Positions 25,910-32,735 of a stretch of 32,735 nucleotides of DNA are shown piece by piece. Position 1 is the stretch's first letter. Every line of letters begins with the position of its first letter. This DNA comes from Rhizobacter sp. GTDB taxonomy: Bacteria > Pseudomonadota > Gammaproteobacteria > Burkholderiales > Burkholderiaceae_C. The notes beneath the pieces were generated by a model that saw nothing but the letters and a program-made list of their open reading frames with translations, did not search any database and was not told the DNA's origin. A program made the translations under genes and the position numbers. Location of the stretch: NCBI RefSeq assembly GCF_018780185.1, contig NZ_JADMJX010000084.1, positions 1 through 32,735 of the forward strand. The letters run 5' to 3'.

Positions 25910-26479
25910 TCAGCGTGTGGCGCTGCCTTCGCGCAGCGCGAGGTCGAGCAAGTCGCTCACCCGCTCGATCAGCGGGTGCGCTTCATACGGCGCACCGGCC
26001 ACGCCCAAGATGGCATGCAGGGGCAAGCGCGAAGGCCGCTCGATGGCCTGCTCGGGGTCTTCGGCGGCAAGACCGTGCAGCGACCGCGTGGTGGGCCGGC
26101 CGGTGAGGTCGACCATGGTGCCGACCATGCGGGTGGCGTTGCCGTTGGCGTCGCGCTCCACGACCCGGCCACGCGACAGCACCGTGCGGTAGCCCGAGCC
26201 GTTGCTGCGCAGGCGAAAGCGCATCTCATAGCTGGATGCCTTGCCGTCGAGGTGCGAGCGCAGCGAACCCTGCATGGACTCCAGGTCGTCGGGGTGCACC
26301 CGGCAGCGCCAGAACCCGGTGTTGTCGGGCTCGTGGATGCGCGGAAAGCCAAGGCGCGCCTTCCATGGCGGCGAGTAGTGAACCATCTCCTGAAAAGGGT
26401 CCAGGTCCCACACGCCGAAGCTGGCGTTCTCGATGGCCAGACGCCAGCGTTGCAGTTGGGCGGCGCGGTCCAGCGTCAT
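25910..26479 (-). CDS. Stand-alone PAS-domain protein
   Basis: ORF 25910..26524 with probable start MTLDRAAQ at 26479; PAS fold (FGVWDLDPFQEMVHYSPPWKARLGFPR...HPDDLESMQGSLRSHLDGKASSYEMRFRLRSNGSGYRTVLSRGRVV). Confidence 0.8.
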   Translation of the reverse strand: MTLDRAAQLQRWRLAIENASFGVWDLDPFQEMVHYSPPWKARLGFPRIHEPDNTGFWRCRVHPDDLESMQGSLRSHLDGKASSYEMRFRLRSNGSGYRTVLSRGRVVERDANGNATRMVGTMVDLTGRPTTRSLHGLAAEDPEQAIERPSRLPLHAILGVAGAPYEAHPLIERVSDLLDLALREGSATR

Positions 26480-26609
26480 GCTTTGAGTGAGGAGGTTGCG
26501 GGTGTCAAGCTGGAATTCTCCCACCGTCGCCCCGCTGCCCCTCGTGCTGGTACGGGTTCAACTTGCCCCACCGTGGCGTACGGCGCACTCCAGACGCGCC
26601 CGCCGTTGC

Positions 26610-27272
26610 TCAGGCCAACACGCGCCGCAGCCAGCGGTTGAGGTCGCCGATCTCCTCGGCGCACACCGAGTGCGGCATCGGGTAGTCGTGCCACTCGATC
26701 GGGTAGCCCAGGGCGGCCAGCGCGTCGCGCGAGGCCACGCCGCGCGCGAACGCCACCACCGGATCTTGCGTGCCATGCGCCAGGAACAAGGGCACGTCGC
26801 GGTTGGCCGCGCTGCGCTCGGTGGCCGTGCTGGCCGCCAGCGGCAGGTAGCCCGACATACCCGCCACCCCGGCCAGCCGCTCGGGGTGGCGCAGGCCGGT
26901 CAGCAGCGCCATTGCGCAGCCTTGCGAAAAACCGGCCAGCACGATGCGCGAGGCGGGCACACCACGCGCCTTTTCTGCGGCGATCAGTTCTTCGATCAGG
27001 GCTTGCGATTCACGCAAGCCGGCTTCGTCTTCGCGCCGCGCGAGGTCGGGGCCGAGGATGTCGTACCAGGCGCGCATCACGTAGCCGCCGTTGATCGTGA
27101 CCGGCCGCTCCGGCGCATGCGGCAGCACGAAGCGCACCGCGCCGAGGGCGCTCAGGTCGAGCTCTTCGGCGATGGGTGCGAAGCCGTGGCCGCTGTCGCC
27201 CAGCCCGTGCAGCACGATCACGGTGCGTGTGGGCGAGGGGCCGGTTTCGATCTCGAGGGTGTCCAGTGACAT
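26610..27272 (-). CDS. Carboxylesterase / phospholipase family alpha/beta hydrolase
   Basis: TVIVLHGLGDSGHGFAPIAEEL, LAGFSQGCAMALLTGL, LAHGTQDPVV, DYPMPHSVCAEEI. Confidence 0.92.
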   Translation of the reverse strand: MSLDTLEIETGPSPTRTVIVLHGLGDSGHGFAPIAEELDLSALGAVRFVLPHAPERPVTINGGYVMRAWYDILGPDLARREDEAGLRESQALIEELIAAEKARGVPASRIVLAGFSQGCAMALLTGLRHPERLAGVAGMSGYLPLAASTATERSAANRDVPLFLAHGTQDPVVAFARGVASRDALAALGYPIEWHDYPMPHSVCAEEIGDLNRWLRRVLA

Positions 27273-27311
27273 GGGGGCTCCGCGGTTGGCTGGGCGCCCA
27301 TCGTAAGGGCC

Positions 27312-28331
27312 TCAGCGCGTGGTGGTGGCTCCAGCCCCGCGAAAGGCCCCCGGCGTGTCGCCCGTCCAGCCGCGAAACGCGCGGTGGAACGAAGCCGTGC
27401 TGTCAAAGCCCAGCTGGGCACTGATGGCGTTGATGGGCTCGTGTCCGCGGGTCAGCATCTGCAAGGCCATGTCGCGGCGGAACTCGTCTTTCACGCGCTG
27501 GAAGCTGGTGCCTTCATCGGCCAGGCGGCGGTGCAGCGTGCGCGCCGACACATGCAAGGCCTCGGCCGCGCTCTCGGCGGTGGCGGGCAGCGGGAGGCGC
27601 TCGGCCAGGTAGGCGCGCAGGCGCAGGCCGAGGCGTTTTTCGTGCTCGCCCACGAACAGCCAGTCTTCGGGAGCGCGCAGCAAGAACTCGTTCAGCTCAT
27701 GCTTGTTGCGGCGGATCGGCAGCTGCAGCAGCTCGGGCTCCAGGTGCAAGGCAGCCTGCGCCTGGTTGAAGAACACCGGGCCGGGGTACAGCGCCAGGTA
27801 GTCGCTGGCAAAGCTCGGCTGCGCAAACGTGAAGTCGACGCGGATCAGCGGCAGGCGCTGCCCCACCAGCCAGGAGAGCACACCATGCACGACCTTGAGC
27901 AGCATGTCTTGCGCGAACGGCTTGCAGGGCAGCGGTGTCTGGGTGGAAGCAATGGCGATGCGCGCGCTGGCGGGGTCAGGCAGCAACACCATGTGCAGGT
28001 CGTCGCGCAGCATGCGCGACATGTAGGTCCAGCGGTGCAGCGCCACCATCAGGTTCTTGGCATCCATCAGCGCCAGGCAGGTGAACTTGAGCGCGCCATG
28101 GCGAAACGCCCGCGGGAACAGGCGCAGCATCTCGTCGTCCAGCGCGAAGGCGAGCGCGCGGTAGATCGCCGAGAACTCGGCTTCGCCAATGCGGGCGTCA
28201 GCTTGGGTGAGCCGAGTGGGGTCGAGCCCCACCTTTTGCAGCAGCGCGGTGTCGGTGGGCGAGACCTCGGCAGCCTGCAACAAGGCGGCCAGGTAGCCCA
28301 TCGAAAGAGTCGGCGTCAGCGCAGGTGCCAT
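27312..28331 (-). CDS. AraC family transcriptional regulator
   Basis: 339 aa; C-terminal AraC HTH (ESAAEALHVSARTLHRRLADEGTSFQRVKDEFRRDMALQML...AISAQLGFDSTASFHRAFRGWTGDTPGAFR). Confidence 0.92.
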   Translation of the reverse strand: MAPALTPTLSMGYLAALLQAAEVSPTDTALLQKVGLDPTRLTQADARIGEAEFSAIYRALAFALDDEMLRLFPRAFRHGALKFTCLALMDAKNLMVALHRWTYMSRMLRDDLHMVLLPDPASARIAIASTQTPLPCKPFAQDMLLKVVHGVLSWLVGQRLPLIRVDFTFAQPSFASDYLALYPGPVFFNQAQAALHLEPELLQLPIRRNKHELNEFLLRAPEDWLFVGEHEKRLGLRLRAYLAERLPLPATAESAAEALHVSARTLHRRLADEGTSFQRVKDEFRRDMALQMLTRGHEPINAISAQLGFDSTASFHRAFRGWTGDTPGAFRGAGATTTR

Positions 28332-28369
28332 GGCGCTGAAAGTAGCACGCGCGCCTGGGTGGCGCGACT

Positions 28370-28391
28370 GGTGGAAGCCTGGGCTTCCACC
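28370..28391. repeat. Perfect inverted repeat between ompW-like and araC-like genes
   Basis: GGTGGAAGCC-TG-GGCTTCCACC, 10-bp perfect arms, 2-nt spacer. Confidence 0.6.
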
Positions 28392-28405
28392 CGGTCTGCA
28401 GGGTC

Positions 28406-29047
28406 TTAGAAGCGGTAGTTGAAGCCGATGGCGATCATCGGGATCGCCTTGATCTTGCCCGCGCCGTCGCGGATCTCGGCCAGCTCGGCGTCGATGTCGG
28501 ACTGCGGGATCAGGCTGAAGTTGTTGCCGCTGTGCGACTCGGTCACCTTGGCCTTGCCGATCGATGCGCCCAGATCGAACACGAAGCCCCAGCCGGTGCT
28601 CAGCTGGTGCCCATAGCCCAGCCCCAGGTAGGGCGTGGTCTTGGGGAACTCGATCTTCACGTTGAAGCGGTCGGTGCTGTCGGTGGTGTAGGTGTTGTTG
28701 CCAATCGTCATGGGGGTGCCATTGCCCCTGGCCAGCAGGTCGAGCTTCATGTTGTTGAAGGTCACGCCACCCGTGAAGCGAAAGCCGCCCCCATCGAAGG
28801 GAAACCAGTCACCAAACAGGCCGACGCGGTTGTAGGTGGCCTTGCCTTCGTAGTCGATGCCTTCTTCACGCTCGTTCTTGTCGCGGCTGCCGAGGGTGCC
28901 GAAATCGCCGCGCACGGTGAACTGTGGTGACAGCGCCTGGGCAAAACCCAGCATCACGCCGTGCGTGCCGATGCCGGTGTACACCTCGCCGGCGTTCGCG
29001 CCCGCGGCCAAGGTCACAGCCGCCAGGGCGATCAGGGTGCGCTTCAT
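28406..29047 (-). CDS. OmpW-like outer membrane beta-barrel protein
   Basis: MKRTLIALAAVTLAAGANAGEVYTGIGTHGVMLGFAQ... with C-terminal aromatic end MIAIGFNYRF. Confidence 0.75.
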   Translation of the reverse strand: MKRTLIALAAVTLAAGANAGEVYTGIGTHGVMLGFAQALSPQFTVRGDFGTLGSRDKNEREEGIDYEGKATYNRVGLFGDWFPFDGGGFRFTGGVTFNNMKLDLLARGNGTPMTIGNNTYTTDSTDRFNVKIEFPKTTPYLGLGYGHQLSTGWGFVFDLGASIGKAKVTESHSGNNFSLIPQSDIDAELAEIRDGAGKIKAIPMIAIGFNYRF

Positions 29048-29172
29048 GGTGTTCCTTCTGAGATTTGACCCTGCACAGCGCAGGTGAATCTCATTCTAGG
29101 AACGGGGGGTGGGGGCGGGATCGGCCAAACAGCCGATGTGGCGTGACGCTTTTCACCCGATCGGCGGGTGGT

Positions 29173-29310
29173 TCAGCGCAGCGCCTTGCCTGCCATTTGC
29201 AAGATGTCGTCGAGCGGGTTGCCGTCGCCGTTCAAGTCGAGCATCGAGGCCAGGCCACCACTGCCCAGCGGCCCGAGCGGGCCACCCAGGTCGTCGAGCC
29301 CGGACGATTG
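29173..29310 (-). pseudogene. Orphan DUF937-like C-terminal fragment
   Basis: Minus strand in-frame reading SGLDDLGGPLGPLGSGGLASMLDLNGDGNPLDDILQMAGKALR*, typical of a DUF937 C-terminus, with no matching N-terminus; upstream sequence is the DUF3597 gene in another frame. Confidence 0.55.
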
Positions 29311-29320
29311 CGCCTGCGTG

Positions 29321-29728
29321 TCAGTCCAGCAACTCGGCGGGCACGTTGCCGCCGTTGGCGGCGATGTGCGCCAGCACGTTCTTGTGCAGCCAGATGTTCA
29401 TCTTGGCCGAGTCGCCCATCAGGTCATCGGGGCAGTTCAACTCCTTGGCCAGCTCCTTGCGGGCCGTCAGGCTGCTGTCGATGTCGAGCAGCTTGAGCAG
29501 GTCGACGATGGAGGTGCGCCAGTTCAGCTTTTGCGGGTTGGCTTTGGCGCGCTGCTCCAGCTGCGCGACCACGTCGACCACCGCGATCGGGTTCACCACC
29601 GCGGCGGCGGGTACCGAGCTCGGCGTGGATGCAGCCGCTGGAGGGGGCGCCACCGAAGCGGGCGTGACGGGCGCCGCGGCCGCTTCTTTCATGCCGAGCT
29701 TTTCGAGGATGTTGCTGAAAAATCCCAT
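29321..29728 (-). CDS. DUF3597 domain-containing protein
   Basis: 135 aa; MGFFSNILEKLGMKE...VDVVAQLEQRAKANPQKLNWRTSIVDLLKLLDIDSSLTARKELAKELNCP. Confidence 0.88.
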   Translation of the reverse strand: MGFFSNILEKLGMKEAAAAPVTPASVAPPPAAASTPSSVPAAAVVNPIAVVDVVAQLEQRAKANPQKLNWRTSIVDLLKLLDIDSSLTARKELAKELNCPDDLMGDSAKMNIWLHKNVLAHIAANGGNVPAELLD

Positions 29729-29776
29729 GGTGCGCTTCCGATTGAGTGATCAGAGGCGCATGGTAGGCCGGATGGG

Positions 29777-30562
29777 TTACAGCGTGAAGTCGTAATCGAT
29801 GATCAGCGGCGCGTGGTCGGAAAAGCGCTGTTCCAGGAAGATGTGTTCCTTGCGGGCCAGCGCGGCCAGAGCCGGCGTGGCCAGGTGGTAGTCGAGCCGC
29901 CAGCCCACGTTCTTGGCGTAGGCCTGGCCGCGGTTGCTCCACCAGGTGTATTGCTCGGCCTTGTCATTCAGTGTGCGAAACACGTCGACCAGGCCCAGCT
30001 CGTCGAGCGTGTGGGTCATCCAGGCGCGCTCTTCGGGCAGAAAGCCGCTGTTCTTCTGGTTGCTGCGCCAGTTCTTGAGGTCGATCTCCTTGTGCGCGAT
30101 GTTGATATCGCCCACCAGGATGAACTCGCGCTCGGCCTTGAGCCGCTGCAGATAGGGCGTCATCAACGCGAGAAAGCGGAACTTGGCGAGCTGACGCTCC
30201 TCGCCACTGGAGCCGCTGGGGAAGTAGCAGCTGATGATGCTCAAGCGGCGTGCGGGCGTGTCGAAGCGCACTTCGATGTAGCGCCCCTCGGCGTCGAACT
30301 CGGGCGCGCCGATGCCCACCACCACGTCGCTGGGTTCCTTGCGGGAGTACACGCCCACACCCGAGTAGCCCTTCTTCTCGGCGAAGTGGAAGTGGCCCTT
30401 CAGATCGTGCAGGGTGTCGAAGCGCTCGGCGATGTCGGCGGCCTGCGCCTTGATTTCTTGCACACCCATACAATCGGCGCCCAGGGCTTCGGCCCAGGGC
30501 AACAGGCCCTTGGTGGCGGCAGAACGAATGCCGTTCAAATTCAAAGACACCAGTCGAAACAC
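29777..30562 (-). CDS. xth: Exodeoxyribonuclease III
   Basis: GTG start at 30562; FRLVSLNLNGIRSAATKGLLPWAEALGADCMGVQEIKAQ, FILVGDINIAHKEIDLKN, WRLDYHLATPAL, FSDHAPLIIDYDF. Confidence 0.92.
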   Translation of the reverse strand: MFRLVSLNLNGIRSAATKGLLPWAEALGADCMGVQEIKAQAADIAERFDTLHDLKGHFHFAEKKGYSGVGVYSRKEPSDVVVGIGAPEFDAEGRYIEVRFDTPARRLSIISCYFPSGSSGEERQLAKFRFLALMTPYLQRLKAEREFILVGDINIAHKEIDLKNWRSNQKNSGFLPEERAWMTHTLDELGLVDVFRTLNDKAEQYTWWSNRGQAYAKNVGWRLDYHLATPALAALARKEHIFLEQRFSDHAPLIIDYDFTL

Positions 30563-30575
30563 GAGACACCCCCCG

Positions 30576-31268
30576 ATGAGCCCCAACTCGCAAAACATGT
30601 CTTTGGAACAAGACAGCCTGGCCCAGGACTTCGTGAAGTTCTCGGTCGAAGCGGGTGTGCTGCGGTTCGGGGAATTCAAGACCAAGGCCGGGCGGCTGTC
30701 GCCCTACTTCTTCAACGCCGGCCTGTTCGATGACGGCGCCAAGCTCGCTCGCCTCGCAGAATTTTATGCGCGCCGCCTGCTGGCCTCGGGCATCCAGTTC
30801 GACATGATCTTTGGCCCGGCCTACAAGGGCATCACGCTGGCGTCGGCGGTGGCCGTGGAGTTGGCCCGCCAGGGGCACAACGTGCCCTATGCCTACAACC
30901 GAAAAGAAACAAAAGATCACGGTGAAGGCGGCACGCTTGTCGGCGCGCCGGTGGCCGGCCGCGTTCTCATCATTGACGACGTGATTTCTGCGGGAACTTC
31001 GGTGCGCGAATCCATCTCGATGATCCGGGCAGCGGGTGCCACGCCTTGCGCGGTGGCGATTGCGATCGACCGGCAGGAAAAGGCGTCAGAGAACGGCGTC
31101 GACGCCGAATGGTCGGCGGTGCAGTTCGTCGAACGGCAACTGAAACTGCCAGTTTGTGCCATTGCGACGCTGAATGACTTGCTGCAGTATCTGAAAACCA
31201 ACCAGGACGCGGCCCTGGGCGAACACTTCGCCCGTGTGGCCGCGTACCGCGAACGTTATGGGGTGTGA
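30576..31268 (+). CDS. pyrE: Orotate phosphoribosyltransferase
   Basis: FKTKAGRLSPYFFNAGLFDDG, MIFGPAYKGITLA, YNRKETKDHGEGGTLVG, VLIIDDVISAGTSVRESI. Alternative start at 30597. Confidence 0.95.
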   Translation: MSPNSQNMSLEQDSLAQDFVKFSVEAGVLRFGEFKTKAGRLSPYFFNAGLFDDGAKLARLAEFYARRLLASGIQFDMIFGPAYKGITLASAVAVELARQGHNVPYAYNRKETKDHGEGGTLVGAPVAGRVLIIDDVISAGTSVRESISMIRAAGATPCAVAIAIDRQEKASENGVDAEWSAVQFVERQLKLPVCAIATLNDLLQYLKTNQDAALGEHFARVAAYRERYGV

Positions 31269-31953
31269 TTTGTTTCGTTCACGCGCTGTTCAATCCACTC
31301 TGTTCTTGAGCCTGCTGGGCTTGGCGGGCAGTGCCTCGGCTGCGATTTACAGCTGCGTCGACGCCAACGGTCGCCGCCTGACCTCCGACCGCCCGATCGC
31401 CGAGTGCCTGGCGCGTGAACAGCGCCTGCTCAACGCCGACGGGTCGATCAAGCAGGTGGTGCCGCCCACGATGACGGTCGACGAGATGGCCGAAGCCGAG
31501 GCCAAGAAGCGCCAGGCCGAGGTCGACCGGGCCGCACAGCAAGACGCGATCCGCCGCGACCGCAACCTGCTGGTGCGCTTTCCCAACGAAGCTGCCCATA
31601 CCAAGGCGCGTGAAGCGGCGCTCGACGACGTGCGCAAGGGTGTGAAGTTTTCCGAAGAGCGCCTGGCCGACCTGCAGCGCGAGCGCAAGCCGCTGCTCGA
31701 TGAGAGCGAGTTCTACAAGGGCAAGAAAATGCCCGCCAAGCTGAAGCAGCAACTCGACGCCAATGACGCTGCTGCCGCGGCGCAGCGCTCGCTGGTGCAA
31801 AACCAGAAAGACGAGATCACCCGCATCAACGCGCTCTACGACGTCGAGCTCGGCCGGCTCAAGAAGCTGTGGAGCGGCACGCCGGTGGGCTCGATGGGGG
31901 TGTTGCCGGCGGCGTCTTCGCCGCCCGCTCCGCGCAAGCCGGCGGGCAAGTAG
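31258..31953 (+). CDS. DUF4124 domain-containing secreted protein
   Basis: Start MGCDLFRSRAVQSTLFLSLLGLAGSASAAIYSCVDANGRRLTSDRPI; overlaps the pyrE 3' end by 11 bp. Confidence 0.85.
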   Translation: MGCDLFRSRAVQSTLFLSLLGLAGSASAAIYSCVDANGRRLTSDRPIAECLAREQRLLNADGSIKQVVPPTMTVDEMAEAEAKKRQAEVDRAAQQDAIRRDRNLLVRFPNEAAHTKAREAALDDVRKGVKFSEERLADLQRERKPLLDESEFYKGKKMPAKLKQQLDANDAAAAAQRSLVQNQKDEITRINALYDVELGRLKKLWSGTPVGSMGVLPAASSPPAPRKPAGK

Positions 31954-31966
31954 CCCGCCGCTGGAC

Positions 31967-32037
31967 CCGTTCGCCCTGAGCTTGTCGAAGGGCTGGCTCG
32001 CACGTCACCAGGGCTTCGACAGGCTCAGCCCGAACGG
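31967..32037. repeat. Imperfect palindromic dispersed-repeat-like element / bidirectional terminator
   Basis: Left arm CCGTTCGCCCTGAGCTTGTCGAAGGGCT (31967-31994) and right arm AGGGCTTCGACAGGCTCAGCCCGAACGG (32010-32037): 23/28 complementary, 15-nt spacer, between convergent genes. Confidence 0.7.
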
Positions 32038-32045
32038 CGGAGGTA

Positions 32046-32735
32046 TCAGCCCCCGAGCTTCTTTTTCAGCAGCTCATTCACCGCGGCCGGGTTGGCCTTG
32101 CCCTTGGTGGCCTTCATGGCCTGGCCGATCAGGGCGTTGAAGGCCTTGTCCTTGCCAGCGCGGTATTCCTCGACCGACTTGGCGTTGGCGGCCAGCACCT
32201 CGTCAAGGATGCGCTCGAGCTCGCCGGTGTCGCTCATCTGCTTCAGGCCTTTGGACTCGATCAGTGCGTCGACCGAGCCGCCCTCCGTCCACAGCGACTC
32301 GAACACCTGCTTGGCGCCATTGTTCGAGATGGTGCCGTCGGCGATGCGGGTGATCAGCTGAGCCAGCGTGGTGGCGTTGACGCGGCTCGCATCGAGCCCC
32401 AGGTCTTCGGTGTTCAGGCGCCGGGAGATCTCGCCCATCATCCAGTTGGCGACGAGCTTCGGCTGCCCGCTGGCCTTGGCGGCTTCTTCAAAATAAGCGC
32501 CGAACGCCTTGTTCTGCGTGACCATCGCTGCGTCATACGCAGGCAGGCCGTAGTCCTTCTGAAACCGCTCGGCCATCAGGCGCGGCAGCTCGGGCATCTC
32601 ACTCCTCACCCGTTCGACCCACTCGGGGGCGATCACCAGCGGTGGCAGGTCGGGGTCGGGGAAGTAGCGGTAGTCGTGCGCGTCTTCCTTGGTGCGCATC
32701 GCCCGCGTCTCGCCGGTGTCGGGGTTGAACAGCAC
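32046..32735 (-). CDS. gatB: Asp/Glu-tRNA amidotransferase subunit B (partial, N-terminus beyond right edge)
   Basis: [34 protein letters not shown]...[12 protein letters not shown]...[12 protein letters not shown]. Confidence 0.96.
   Translation of the reverse strand: MLFNPDTGETRAMRTKEDAHDYRYFPDPDLPPLVIAPEWVERVRSEMPELPRLMAERFQKDYGLPAYDAAMVTQNKAFGAYFEEAAKASGQPKLVANWMMGEISRRLNTEDLGLDASRVNATTLAQLITRIADGTISNNGAKQVFESLWTEGGSVDALIESKGLKQMSDTGELERILDEVLAANAKSVEEYRAGKDKAFNALIGQAMKATKGKANPAAVNELLKKKLGG

Overview
The window is high-GC DNA typical of Burkholderiales (inferred from codon usage and gene content). From left to right it carries: an iolC-type inositol catabolic kinase/aldolase with an RpiR-family regulator; a divergent, incomplete Liv-type ABC transporter operon that includes an ABC ATPase lacking the LSGG signature; a NarL-type response regulator plus hybrid histidine kinase; a beta-propeller-like lipoprotein; a small lipoprotein and an alpha/beta hydrolase. 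Next comes a segment of about 8.5 kb with a winged-helix/STAND-ATPase regulator, an Ig+NHL-repeat lipoprotein and a papain-like (C1) protease lipoprotein. It is bounded by a 33-bp direct repeat derived from the 3' end of the flavin reductase gene. The remainder is mostly housekeeping: flavin reductase, GNAT, AmpG-like MFS, Tat-type M48 peptidase, MBL hydrolase, NUDIX, PAS protein, carboxylesterase, AraC regulator, OmpW-like protein, DUF3597, exonuclease III, pyrE, DUF4124 protein and gatB (truncated by the window edge). The most notable observations are: (1) the direct-repeat-bounded regulator/lipoprotein/protease module; (2) a self-complementary Gly/Pro-coding hairpin just after the lipobox in all three large lipoprotein genes; (3) the signature-less ABC ATPase; (4) several 3'-end gene remnants. 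No CRISPR array, tRNA, rRNA or intact transposase was recognised. All family calls are from reading the translated sequences; no searches were run.
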